From: Gloeophyllum trabeum ATCC 11539
Lineage: Eukaryota; Basidiomycota; Agaricomycetes; Gloeophyllales; Gloeophyllaceae
Direction: 5' to 3'
Length of the DNA: 64,000 nucleotides
Assembly (NCBI RefSeq): GCF_000344685.1
Contig: NW_006920414.1
Span: forward strand, 586,463-650,462
Below the pieces are notes generated by a model that made no database searches, was not told the DNA's origin, and saw only the letters and a list, made by a program, of their open reading frames with translations. A program made the translations under genes and the position numbers. Shown in pieces: positions 31,798-43,857 of the stretch. Each line of letters opens with the position of its first letter. Position 1 is the stretch's first letter.

Positions 31798-34346
31798 CTA
31801 TCCCTTGACGAAGACCCATCTGTCTCCGACCTTCTGCATACGACCTTGCCCTCCAACGCTATTGTCGCCCGCTAGGCCTGCGCTTTCGGTGCTGGACATC
31901 GGTTGCTCCTCCGAAACCTCTCCGGCCTCGAGAGTATCTTTATTCTGTTCAGATGCCCCATTCTCTTCTCGGACGTTGCCGTACGAACGCCCACCGTTAC
32001 TCGAAGGAACCTGCGCTTCTGTACTCGTAGACCATGAACCCGCAACACCAGATTCTGCTGGATACTGCTGCCAACCGATGGAGCCCCACTGCTCCCCCTG
32101 CGCCATCCCTACTTGTCCGCCCATGGGTGCCATAGCCGGCATCGTCTTTGCCATGACTAACTGCATGATTTCCTCTGCTGAGGGTTGATAACCATGAGTA
32201 ACTTGCCACGCCGACCCGAGTGCTTCCCACGCGGCAGGCGACGTAGGATCAAAGGCCGAGAAATCATAGTCGTCGAGTCCTTTCTGTTTTAGTGGAACTT
32301 TCGAGGGGCCGACGTCAGCTCCCTTGGGATAACTAGGTGGTTGTGACTGTGACGCTTTGTTATCTCCCAATGTAGGTGATCGCTCTAATGAAGAGGGTAC
32401 AGATGTCAACTTGGCCTGCAACTGCATATCTATTTTGTCGTGAGATGCAGACGCCGTCCCGGGATCTCTACTAGATTGCGGTCTGATGTCTCGCCCAAAC
32501 TCGTCTAAGTCTGCAGAAGGTCCACGAAGGCGTGATGGTTCCGGATGGTGAGCCGAAGGGTGTAGCGGTGGTTTTCGAGGGGGGCTATGAGGTTGTCTGT
32601 CCCGTCCATACCTTCCACCAGGAGGGCTGCGAGAACGACTCGGTCTTCCTCTGGGAGGAGATCTCCAGTCGCGATCCCTACGACTGAAGCGGTCCCGATC
32701 ATCCATTCGACCTCGTCCACGGCCGCGGTAGCCGCCACGATAGCCGCCTCGCAAGTCTCTTCGGTCATCATGGTAGTCATCGCGGCTATGGCTACGGCGC
32801 GGGTCGTTGTATGGGTCTACCCTAGGGCCCCTACGGTCGTATTCACGCCGATCGTCACGATCGGGCGGCCGAAAAGGATAAGATGGCGGCGCATTAGGTG
32901 CGTGAGCAGGGCCGGGTGGTGCTAAGGATAATGGTACTGATGGAGACTGTGCAGCATTCGTGGTGCCTAATTGGCTTGTCTGTGCTAATTGCTGTATCAG
33001 CGCAAGCTGATTGACGTCTAACTGCGCGACCTGTGTCGCGGCAGCTATTGCGGCTGTGTTTGGTGGTATTTGGCTATAATTATGGACGTTACAAATGAAA
33101 TCTGGATGCGGAGGTAAATATCGTGCTTACGGAGGGCTGGCTGCTGCTGTTGCAGCTTGACTAAGTAACGCTAACAGCGTCGATTGCACAGCGTCCACCG
33201 CTGGTGGAGTAGGGTGTGCTGGAGGCGGCTGCGTAGGCGGTGTGGACTGGGCTCGGGGATCGGGCGTAGTGTCGGTTTTTATTTCCGGCTCTGACGTAGA
33301 AACAAACCAGACGCTGATTCAGTTCCAATTCTCATTGTACGGCAGGCAAAGATCCTGGATATCATAGCTAGGATTACAGGGCGGAGAGGAGTACTTAGCG
33401 GGGAGAAAGATGGATCTCGATAAGCACCTTTGTCAGCTTCCTTCACGATATCTGCCAGGCGCGCCAAAACAGCGGGAGGGAACGTATTGGACTTGACCCA
33501 TATGTCAAGAACTTTCTTTGTCTTTTCCTGTTGGCAACATAGAAAAGGACTCGATGTCAGGACAATCATCTCCTACGCGTCCCTTGAGAAAATAGAAAGC
33601 GTAACGTAGACGATCCATATCATGTGACTGGACGCGCTCATTGAGTCCTTGACGCGTGGTGCTGGATCGTGGCGATCAACAGAAGTATACGGCCGGGCGG
33701 ACTGGGTATGATGGGCAGAATTGCTATCCGGTCGTAGGCGCGCGAATTAGCATCCATGTCCATGGGACATTGGACACCGAGAGTGCTCTTTGAGACAACC
33801 TTACCGGCCGTGCTCGGAATGCTACGTAGGGAACGTCGGAAAATCAGAGGGGGCAAACACTAACCTTGGCTTCTGGAGGTCCTGACGAAATCATGTCGTG
33901 AAACAGACCGTCCAAGACGCCCTCCACTTTCAACAGAAATGTGGCGCAATTGCCCTTCCCGGCGTCTACGTCGCTAGGAACGCCGTGCTTGACCACTTTA
34001 TTGCGAGCTGCACGGGCGAGCGCATCAAACGCGTACAGACTAGATATCTTGGACTTTGGAGGGAGAGTCTTATGCGTGCGGTACAGTACAGATACAAGTT
34101 GTGTATCGTTCTGTTGCACGCGTCGAGCGATGTACAGTACGAACCATGAGTGCACTGAGCGAGACAAACACAGAGTAGACGCGTACCTCCATGGATTTGA
34201 GAGCGACCTCTGTTAACTTGTTCATCCTCGACGCCGACAGATGCTTCCCCTGCACGACATCCTTCAACGCCGACTCGAATTCCTGCGAGGGGTCAGGTCC
34301 AAACACGACGACATATAGCTGGCTCCGCTCACCTCAACCAGTCCCA
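31798..34346 (-). CDS. RNA polymerase II CTD-interacting (CID) domain protein, Nrd1/SCAF-like
   Basis: Likely acts in transcription termination or RNA processing by binding the phosphorylated CTD. A five-codon first exon MGLVE is followed by EFESALKDVVQGKHLSASRM. The CID continues through VLYRTHKTLPPKSKISSLYA and EKTKKVLDIWVKSNTFPPAV, the conserved helix 7-8 region. After it come an Ala/Pro/Gln-rich linker, an Arg/Asp/RGG-rich segment (GGYRGGYRGRGRGRMDDRD) and an SR-like region. The C-terminus ends VGDRWVFVKG. No RRM is visible, unlike Nrd1/Seb1, although I did not resolve every exon between 32760 and 33280. The ATG at 34346 was chosen because it splices cleanly into the first CID helix. Confidence 0.8.
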
Positions 34347-34701
34347 TTGGAGCCTCAGAAACAAGAATAAATAGTGACGGCCTGCAGCACGGTTGACGAC
34401 AGAGGGGTAGAGCAAAGGTGGACGTTGAAGTCGATATTTGCCTTTGTTTCGCTGCGCTTGGCCTTTGGAGCTGGCCTTGCAAGCCAAATCGGGAAACCAT
34501 TATAATGTGGCTACATTATAGCGCCCACAAGGGGCCACAACTTTCAAGAGCGGATTCATGGTCGTCTCAAGTCGACAACGATACAGCAGGGTATATTATA
34601 TATCCGGCGAATATGGGCGACCACCGATGGGAAGAGATAATATAGTACTTTAAGGGGTCCTCGAGACCTCCTGACATCCAGAGTGCAAGTCACGGTACAT
34701 C
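34347..34701. other. Intergenic region, nothing recognised
   Basis: About 355 bp between the CID gene start and the EMC5 stop, both on the minus strand. It includes an AT-rich stretch (tatattatatatccgg near 34592), probably the CID gene promoter. Confidence 0.4.
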
Positions 34702-35239
34702 CTACTTACTCTTGCCGTAGTTCTCCCCTAGTAAAGAGCTACCTCGGTTTCCCCAATTCGCAAATCCGAGCCTCGTATCCATTTCATCGATCGTGCTGCA
34801 ATCAGTCGTAGTGTTAGCTGGTTCGAAGAGCCCGCGAGCAAAAAGAATACGCACCGTTTCTTCATCTCGCTCGCCCAGGTAATTTCCTTCAGAGCTGGTG
34901 CATCTAATGACGCTCCCAGGATCCCTGAGAACAAGCCGACTAGGGCCTCCAAGGTGACCTTCAACGAATATTAGTCGGATAAGCGGCGAGCATGTAAAGG
35001 CATTGATCACATCATTGGGCACTGATTCTTCCAGCCTGCCAAGAGCTTTCAGGTACGAAAGGTCTGGTATTCACAACTGTCACATAGAGGACCGTCGTAG
35101 AGGAGCAGCGACTAACGTTCGTACGTGGAGAAAGCAGCTACACATGCTTCTGTAAGCTTAGACTCACACTCCGTTACCATTGAGACAGACCGTGCAGGAG
35201 AGCGAGCGCGCCGAGAACGAGAAGAACACGCCCGAACAT
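34702..35239 (-). CDS. ER membrane protein complex subunit 5 (EMC5/MMgT-like)
   Basis: Small two-TM subunit of the EMC insertase in the ER. Starts MFGRVLLVLGALALLH (first hydrophobic segment), joins ACVAAFSTYEHLSYLKALGR, then LEESVPND, then VTLEALVGLFSGILGA (second hydrophobic segment), ending SEMKKRTIDEMDTRLGFANW and NRG. The pattern LPxDI-xLExLLG and then a conserved F-x-x-x-N-RG end is typical of EMC5. Five exons are implied with introns of about 45-60 nt. It diverges from ZW10 with 142 bp between starts. Confidence 0.75.
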
Positions 35240-35381
35240 AGCGAATTAACACAAGAAATGAGTCTTTATACTTGAAAGTCGTTAGCTATAGAGTTCGATT
35301 AGAGTTCCCGGCGAAGTGACGCTACGTGTAACCGGGACACGTGCGCCGTGCACGACCTGCTCGCGTCCGTCACCGTCCTGC

Positions 35382-38300
35382 ATGGCCTTCCTCGTACCCG
35401 ACCACCTACCGCGTAAGAACGTCCCGCAAGATGTGTCGACGAGAATACTGTCCGCGATATCCGAGACTACCCAGAAGGGCCTAACGGCGCAGGTGGCTTC
35501 ATCATGGGTAGCGCAGCTGGACGATACAATATATTTGACGAAAGTACGTTTGACTCGCGGAAATTTCAATTGCAGGAGGTTATTGAACTGCAAATATAGA
35601 AACGTATTCATGATCGTATACATGAGGATCTGCCTTTGTTTGGACGCCAGCTAGAATCGACCAAGTCTGTCCAAGAACGCTTACGTTCCCTGACGGCGAA
35701 CGTTGACGACCTCTCACATTCACTGTCGGATCCGGAGGTGCGCAACTATTACATATCGACTGTCTGAGCATGATACGACTGTCCAATCAAGTCAGGCTTA
35801 ATTCCAAGACTGCTGCAAGACCTGGCTTCACACGCGTCTGTCGCTCAGGAAGCAACAAATACTTCAGTGAAGCTTGAGACGCTGGAACATTTGGCACTAT
35901 GCCGGAAAGAGTATACAAACTTTACGTTTAGCCTAGGAGAGGGCAAACTCCCTGAAGCCAAGAGCAGCTGTCTGAATCTGCAGAAACTTGTCATGGAAGC
36001 GCCACCACCTTTGACTCAAGCTAAAGTGTTCAAAGACCTTTCAGTGAGTGATGAACTTATTTCTACGGAATATGCGTAATCTCTGGATACCGACTGTCTA
36101 TGGGAGAGTCACAAGGCGGATTGCACAAGCGCCGCTGGAAAGTGGCTACTCCTCACCAGGGTTGACACGCGATGTACGAAAGCACCAGGTTTTTGTGCAT
36201 CATGTGTCCACTGTGAGGTCCCAGAGATGGACTATGACCTTCTGGCAGTGTTCCGACCACTCATTCGTATCATGGCTCATCTGTAGAATACGGAATGGAT
36301 CGCTCATCAGCTTATTTCCAGCGCGAATTCCAAGCTCTGAAGGCCCGCACAGATGAGCAGCTGGACGATGCTTACACCCGCAGCGTGGTGATTTCCGCGA
36401 CTGAAATCATCATCCGACCTTCCGTGCAAGGTACGTCACGTTGCGACCGGCCACGCTGAACATGTTCTCACTCGGCAATGTCAAGTTCGCCGGTCAGAAA
36501 CATTCATAAATCTACCGTCAATATTCTCCTGCCTCTCACCCGAGGCCATGGGTGCTCATATATCAACTATGCGGCGAGACATTAGCACGCACTTTATCGA
36601 CTACTTGTCTAAGCAGCCATGCGCCGTGTCCGTCTCTGAGAACGAGGACATCCCGGGGAGTACTAAGTACCACCTCACCATATTCCCCTCGCCGCCGGAT
36701 TCGGAGAATCGGTCTTCCAGGTTGGCGAATCTATCCACGGTATTGACATTCCTTAGCACGCATCTTTTTACCGCCATCCCTGAGCCACATGTCAACTCCC
36801 TCCGCCAATCCCTGTGCAAGCCGCTCACAAACGCCGTGCTTCAGAACCTGCTCATACCCTCCTTGCCTGCCAGCCTTGACAGGTTACCCTGGTTCCTGCG
36901 TCTGGCGGAGCAGGCCCTCAAGTTTGAGGAAGAATATATATCGAATGTTTTGGGAGATAAGAGCCCTGACAAGGAGATCCAAGCTTGGGTTAAGGGGATA
37001 AGCGGACATTATGAGCGGAAGCGGAGGATCGAAATATTGGATCGGGCAAGGGCGATTATCGTCCAAGAGGATGACCCCAGCCGGACTTTCCGAGCGGAGG
37101 TGGACACCAAGCCGGAAATCACCACGGTACCGGTTGAAGCCGTGCAGGATGACGTTGCGGACGATTCAGCATGGGGCTTTGAGGACGAAAAGGAGATCAA
37201 CGGGGATGCAATCGATGAGAATGGCTGGGGCTTGGACGACGACGAGCCTGCGCCAGAGTTGAAAGAAAACAAGGACGAGGGCCCTGCAGAAGCCTGGGGC
37301 TGGAAAGACGACGATGAGGCGACGGCGGTAGAAGACAATACCGAAGAGGTTGAAGACGACAATCCTTGGGAAGATGATCCTTGGAATGATCCTCCTCAGG
37401 AGTCGCTGCAGACACTACCTCCACCATTGCCTGTTTCACCCATCCCCAAGCCTGCTACTAGGCTGGAGAAGTTATCTGCGAAGGCGAAGAACGGTCGATC
37501 GAGTATCGATTCTCCGGCTGCTTCCCCTTTGCCCCCTTCGATCCCCGCTTCTCCTGCTCCACCTCCGCCTGTCCCACCCGTCAAGAAGCCGAGCAAGCAG
37601 CTAGAACCAATAAAGGTTCGGACTGTATCGAAGGAGAGCTACCTTGTATCCAACCGCGTGAAGGACGTTTTGGATATCGTGCGTTCAGTTGTGCAAGAGA
37701 GCAAGGAATATACAGCGTCGAAGATATTTTCTCCAGCCTCCACGAGTCATCCCCGGGGCACGGTTCTGATGCAGACCGCCTCGTTGGTACTCGATTTATA
37801 CCGAGCGCTATATCCCGTGAAGTTCCTGCCCGAGCTTGACGAGTCTGCCTCACGCTCGATGCGTTTCTCTAATGACTGCCTTTATCTAGGCGTGGAGCTA
37901 GAGAAGGCAGCTTTCGGGACCGCTTCTGTTAAGGAGAAGATATCGGAGTGCCAGAGCCGACTGAAAGTCCTTGGCGACTCCTGGTTTTATTACAGTATTG
38001 TGAGTGCCACATCTACGTCAGTGTCGCCTCGACTGACACAGCCCGCGCAGGAAAAGGAAGAACGAGCAATCAATGATATATTGTCGCGGACAGAGGGTTT
38101 GGTCGACGTTGCAGACCAAGAGCAGTTCGATGAATGCGAAAATGCTGCCAACGAAGCACTCCAGCATATCCGACGTCTCGCTCAGCTGTGGAAGGTAGAT
38201 ATCATTCCTTCATCTCCCGCTCCCTATGGCTTATTCTGCATCAGCCTATCTTGCAGAAAAGCAAGTACTACTCTGCGGTGGGCTTGGTAGCCGAAGCAGC

Positions 38301-38749
38301 TCTATCACGGATGTTGGGAGATATCTTGGCATTGTCCGACATCCCAGAACTGGATTCTCACAGACTTAGCGAATTGTGCAGAATTTTCAACGCCCTGGAG
38401 GGTCTCTTTGTGGAAGACCCGGAGCAAGTGAGTCCAGGCCGTCTATCTGATAGGGCATTTGTTAATCGCGTGTAGCCGTCAATGGTGGTCGCTTATGTGC
38501 CTTCGTGGCTGAAATTCTCCTACCTCTCTGAATTGCTGGTGAGTCTCTCATTCACGGTCTGCTTCGGCTGATCTGACGTCCCTGCAGGAGGCATCTATCG
38601 CTGATATAACATACCTCTTCGAGGAGGGGGCGTTAGTTGACTTTGAAATCGATGAGCTAATCAAGCTGGTTCGGGCGTTGTTCGCTGATACACCGTTGCG
38701 GACAAACACAATCAATAAGCTCATGAAAGGACATCCTGCTCCTCGTTAG
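35382..38749 (+). CDS. ZW10/Dsl1-like vesicle tethering protein
   Basis: Subunit of the ER tethering complex for COPI vesicles (and of the kinetochore RZZ complex in animals). Starts MAFLVPDHLPRKNVPQDV. The intron after YLTK joins to KRIHDRIHEDLPLFGRQLES, then SGLIPRLLQDLASHAS. The large exon from about 36500 reads HFIDYLSKQPCAVSVSEN and WGFEDEKEI. The middle has repeated acidic WGW/WGF/NPWEDDPW motifs, which may act like tryptophan-acidic coatomer-binding motifs of Dsl1, then a Pro-rich linker. The helical C-terminal part (RVKDVLDIVRSVV..., ALSRMLGDILALSDIPELDS, ELIKLVRALFADTPLRTNTI) is characteristic of ZW10. Ends HPAPR at 38749, convergent with the RFC gene. Confidence 0.85.
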
Positions 38750-38932
38750 CGTACGCACATATGCCATACTACCTCCTATGTAGCCTATATTTCTTAGTGG
38801 CCGGATATGCGTATATTCATACCTTAGGACAAATCTGCGTCGGACGTCGTGAAGATCGTGTGAATGGATGCAATAGCTCAAGTAGGAGTTATGCGTCTTA
38901 CACATTCTATATAGTATCAACGAGACATGGTG

Positions 38933-40307
38933 CTACGTTGATTTCGCGGATAACTCTACGGCGTTCTTGAATGCGCCTAGCAGCGCCGTGAACTGGATCT
39001 TCTCGTTTCCGCCAGTGGACAGCCGATACCTACGCACCAAAATAAGCTCCATGGTCTGCCAAGGCATCACAAGACACGTACTCGGTCGTGGCCAGATGGT
39101 CTAACAAGTAGACCCTGGCGTGAGGCTTGAAGTCGATGGTGTCGATGTAGTCGTACGCGCCAGCGATGAGATCCTGGAGTGCCAACCCTCGCTCTGTTTT
39201 CAGAGCAGAAATCACTGCGAGAGACTGTGAAAAAATGCTCTGCTCTGCTTTGGACTCAGCCGTACTTTGATATGACGTGGTGAACTCGTCCGAAAGCATG
39301 GAGTTCACGACGGTCTCGATATCTGACGGATGTGGGTTTCCCGTGCAGTTGTAGATTTCCGTTTCACCAATTAGGTCATACGCTGCGTGGCAAGCTTGGA
39401 GTACATTCAGAGCTCTTCGCATATCACCCTTCGAGAGCTTCAGCAATGCCTTTCTCCCGTCCTCAGTCAGCTTCACTCTAGAAATACACCGTCAGTATCA
39501 CGAAACTAGAGTCAGCAGGAACCTCACTTTTCAGCCTCAATGACTCCTTCCAGCCTCCTCTCTACCTCTGGGATTGGTAGAGGTGAGAAACGAAAGCGCG
39601 TACACCGACTTTGGATGGCCGGGGTAATCTTGTTCACGTAGTTGCAGATGATACAAAATCGCACGTTCCTGGTATAATGCTCGATTACACGTCTTAGAGC
39701 AGCTTGGGCAGCCTGTGTCATCATGTCCGCTTCGTCCAGAATGATGAGCTTGAATCCCGTAGAGAATAACGTGCGTGTCTCGGCAAACTGTTTGATTTGC
39801 TCTCGAACTACGTCTATACCACGATCGTCCGAGGCATTGAGCTACCGGACATTTCAATACAAATAAACGAAGACGGTCGGGAGTGCCATACCTCAAGTAT
39901 CATCTTCTTATAATCCTTCCCATATATCCGACGAGCCACAGCGAGAATAGTCGACGTTTTGCCCGTTCCTGGAGGGCCGTAGAAGAGGAGATGTGGCAAT
40001 CTGTTCTTCTCAATAAACTTCTCGACTGCCGGCACTTGAGCCATCATGGCACGCATTTACGGATGAAGGACCTACTTGTACTAGTGATGTGTTTATGAGA
40101 GACGACGTCATCCAATGTTACTGGCCGATATTTCTCTACCCTATAACAATATTAGTTAATTCGCCATGGTTCATTACAGCGATATACTCGCCATGGTAAG
40201 TTGTCCTCATCGTGACCATTGGCTTGTTCGACCGCCTTCCCCTTCCCCTTCAGCGCAGAGGGAATCGGCTCTGCGTCCATCATTCGCGTGTCCTCATCGC
40301 TATCCAT
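38933..40307 (-). CDS. Replication factor C small subunit (yeast Rfc3/human RFC5-like)
   Basis: AAA+ clamp-loader subunit that helps load PCNA. Starts MDSDEDTRMMDAEPIPSAL; then LPWVEKYRPVTLDDVVSHKH (RFC box), Walker A FYGPPGTGKTSTILAVAR, Walker B LIILDEADMMTQAAQ, sensor 1 IICNYVNKITPAIQSRC with the arginine-finger SRC, and GDMRRALNVLQ (sensor 2). The C-terminus is GGNEKIQFTALLGAFKNAVE. LDEADMMT places it with Rfc3/RFC5 or Rfc5-type subunits. Intron 1 (40141-40191) begins with GC; only this junction yields LPWVEKYRP. The last splice near 39020-39070 has two possible donors. Confidence 0.9.
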
Positions 40308-40615
40308 GTTGTGTTCCACCGTTTTACACTGTGCTCCAGGCTAAGAGACGCGTCGATGACCAAGAGTATGAGCTGTTATGCGAGACGCGCCGCAAAGCTA
40401 ATGAGACGCGTCGGTAAATGCGTCGGCCAAAACGCGTCTCGGTAAGCGCCGGTCGGTTAGCTGACTAATTCTCACGCACGGGCCATCAACAACCCGCGAC
40501 CTGACAAATCCTTTCCCTCCTATAAATCTCCGCATCTTCTGCAGGCCGCCCTTTCAAGACTTACGCTTTTGTCGACGACTCCATCGTTTAGTTCGTTGGA
40601 CAGACAAGAGCGAAG
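40308..40615. promoter_or_regulatory. Divergent RFC/ubiquitin promoter with three ACGCGT motifs and a TATA box
   Basis: ACGCGT lies at 40348-40353, 40406-40411 and 40432-40437, with further gacgcgcc and gcgtcgg half-matches, nearer the RFC start. A TATAAAT at 40521-40527 sits 89 bp before the ubiquitin ATG and fits that gene. Use of the ACGCGT cluster for G1/S control of RFC is inferred from MBF biology in ascomycetes. Confidence 0.6.
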
Positions 40616-41258
<643 letters not shown>

Positions 41259-42341
41259 TTGAATGTCTTGTGACCTATGCTGTGTATCGCTATGTCTGTA
41301 CTTCCGATTGTGCTCATGCGGATGAATGATTATGGCATGCGGGTTACTCCGCTGTTTGTCTCCTCAAGCATCTCGTTCTTTACGTCTCTTGGCGACCTGT
41401 CACTGTTTAGTGAAAGAACACGAACTCCCGACTTAAGAGTTCGCGCTGACGTGCACTCAGTGTTGCTTGAGTGATAGATACCATCGCATATGCTCCGACA
41501 TACGTGAGCATCGGCGACGTGCTGTGTTGGTTCCTACTGAAAGCACATTAGTCTCGTATACAGTATACCATCTCTTGATGCATAGCTCGAGGCCGGGACC
41601 ATGGGGGTTCCTGTTGCTTTATAACAACCAGCGCGTTTAGATACAAACTAGACTTACAGCTCGGCTTTCTGTGCATCAAAGACATTCACGGTCTAAGGTC
41701 AGTCCTATGTACTCCGTACAACATGCAAAATAATCGACCAGTGCTCCTATAATGCTTCATTTCCGTAACGACGGACCTCAATCACAGTCCTTGGCCTGAG
41801 TACATCGTGCGATCCTTCCTCATCGCTGTACCCAGCCCCTCCAGCTAACCTCCGCAAACCCATCCTGTGGATGCTGAAACAGCTTGCTGAATTCCTTGTT
41901 CCCCCGATACATGTTTCGAAGTCTCCCGCTAGTATCACTCTTTATCACCTTCCGATTCCGTCGCTACTCTTACGATCTACATCCGCTCAACGCCTGTTTT
42001 CAAGTGGCAGTTAAGCCCCCTTCCGACTTCCGTTCACCATCCAAGCGCGCTCGTGCCGATACCCTAACTACGCGAACGATTCTTGGATGCTTCTCCTGAG
42101 CTGAATATCCCAGTCTTACATGCAGTTTCGGCTGTCGGCACCAGGTGGCGTCTTGCAAGTATGACAAGGCCTCTAGGATGGTCGAGCCTGCCAGGACTTT
42201 GCCTCATCCGGAGCCGATGACAGAGACGGCTCCGCGAGAGTGGTGGTGTTGTGATTTACTGGAGACGAGAGGGGCGAAGTTCCGAGAGATCGCCGATGAT
42301 GTGAAGACGATGTGCTCTGATGTCTTGTGTGAAGAGATTGA
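41259..42341. other. Intergenic, no recognised gene
   Basis: About 1.1 kb. Short frames on both strands (for example 42145-42363 plus) show no family resemblance. A pyrimidine-rich, AT-rich 3' region follows the ubiquitin stop. Confidence 0.45.
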
Positions 42342-42540
42342 TTATAGAATGAGCAATGATTGACTGCATCGATTTTGCCATTCTTGTGACTTGTGTTTCT
42401 CTTCCAGCGTAAGGTAGGGCGGAAGCCGTACAGGGAGTAATAGAGAGCCGCCTAGAGCAGGAGAGACGTCGCGGAGTACGCGAGAAAACAGGTCGACACC
42501 GTGAAGAGGACATCGAAAGGTTGTCGCTGTTGATGCAGTA
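42342..42540 (-). pseudogene. Fragment of the single-pass membrane protein family
   Basis: The reading GVDLFSRVLRDVSPALGG corresponds to GVDLLSRVLRSISPALRR at the N-terminus of the gene starting at 19851, and DNA at 42455-42505 tracks 19743-19800. There is no transmembrane helix and no complete frame. It marks one end of the direct segmental duplication. Confidence 0.7.
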
Positions 42541-42617
42541 CCAGAGCAGCGAAGCTCGTCCAGGACAGTGCCATCTTCCAATACCAGGCCGCTTCCAAGA
42601 GACCCATGTAACAACCT

Positions 42618-43445
42618 TCACAGAAGCAATGACATGTTCCATCTTAAGACAATCCATACGACCCACTTCCGTCTCTCCCGTTCATCCTCTCCCTCTGCGC
42701 GCGAGACGCTCCATGATCTGCTGTTATCGCCCTCGACGGCACGTTCCGTCGCAGATACGACGTCGAGCCCAGCAATTTGCACGGCTTTGAGAAACGACTC
42801 AACCGTGTACCGCCCGGTGTGCAGGCCGGCGACAAGGTGCACCCTGGCATCGGCTGTCCTACGCAGGCTCATAGTGAGGGATTCGATGAACAGCGGGTGC
42901 AGCTCGGGGTTCCATAGCGTGTCCGCTGCAATGACCACGTCGTATCCCAGCGAGGACACTGGATACTTGGACAGAAGAAGTGCCGGATTTGTTCCCCAGG
43001 CGTACGGTACCGCACGACACCTCTCACCGACGCCGTTCCTTGCGACGTTCTCAGAAAGCGCGCGAAGTAGTTCTTCGTCGGGGTAGTCGCTCACTGTGAC
43101 ACGGGCGTGCTCGTGCGTCTTGGCAAGCAGAATGCCGGGCAGGCCGGCGGATGCCCCGAGCTCGAGGACGCAGATCGGGTTAGGGGGAGGGGGCAGCTGC
43201 AGCTCGGCAAGGTGGTCAGCCAGGAAGAGGGCGGAGACCCAGATGGAGGAAGCATGCAGGTGCCAATTCGAGGCCTGAGTATCGGGCGTGAGCAGGGTTA
43301 TTGTGGGTCCATCGGAAGGAGCTTTGTAGGTGAAGACGGACCCCGCAGAGGAATGTGTGATCGGCGTGTAGTCGTACAAAGTCCCGAGAGAAGATGAAAG
43401 GATATCCTCAGGGTCCGACTCCGAGGACTGTTCCAAGGCATCCAT
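42618..43445 (-). CDS. Family 16 lysine/N-terminal methyltransferase (EFM7/NNT1-like)
   Basis: SAM-dependent methyltransferase; the closest named relative is yeast EFM7, which methylates the N-terminus and Lys3 of eEF1A. The 275-residue single-exon product has the WVSALFLADHLAEL lead helix, motif I VLELGASAGLPGILLA, the acidic post-I motif VTVSDYPDEEL, and DVVIAADTLWNPELH (post-motif II, DxLW instead of DxxY). The C-terminal WSVSRAEGEDERERRKWVV matches the family's final strand. The ATG at 43445 (MDALEQ) is preferred to an upstream non-ATG extension. Confidence 0.85.
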   Translation of the reverse strand: MDALEQSSESDPEDILSSSLGTLYDYTPITHSSAGSVFTYKAPSDGPTITLLTPDTQASNWHLHASSIWVSALFLADHLAELQLPPPPNPICVLELGASAGLPGILLAKTHEHARVTVSDYPDEELLRALSENVARNGVGERCRAVPYAWGTNPALLLSKYPVSSLGYDVVIAADTLWNPELHPLFIESLTMSLRRTADARVHLVAGLHTGRYTVESFLKAVQIAGLDVVSATERAVEGDNSRSWSVSRAEGEDERERRKWVVWIVLRWNMSLLL

Positions 43446-43857
43446 GAGAGTACAGTAACAAAGCTGCAGTTTAGGTTGCAAAAGGCAAGTAAAATGCAGC
43501 TACCCTCTATGCACTTCAAGTTATCGACGATCAGATGCCGTCGGCCGTGGGTCCTGTTTTCATGTCGGCGTTGTCAGAGACAAGAACATGTAGGTTGTGA
43601 AGGCCATTCACTCCGACCTTTCTTCGAAATATCGGTCAACGCGCCCGGGATGACTCGGACAAGTGCATTCGAACAGCAAGGACCCCACTGATTCGAGGAT
43701 CGATCCAGCGCGTTGTTTGGCTTTGCTTGGGCATTGTCAGACGCCACAGACGCGTCACTCCTGTAGGTCTCTGCTCCTGGTCGCTTTTATTCCTTTTACT
43801 TACATTCGCTGACCTCGTAGCATTTCGGCTTGAGTTTATTAAAGTCCATCTAGCAAT
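43446..43857. other. Divergent intergenic region, includes the duplicated block
   Basis: 412 bp between the methyltransferase start and the BTB gene start. Contains 43709-43758, nearly identical to 20199-20246. No gene seen. Confidence 0.6.
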
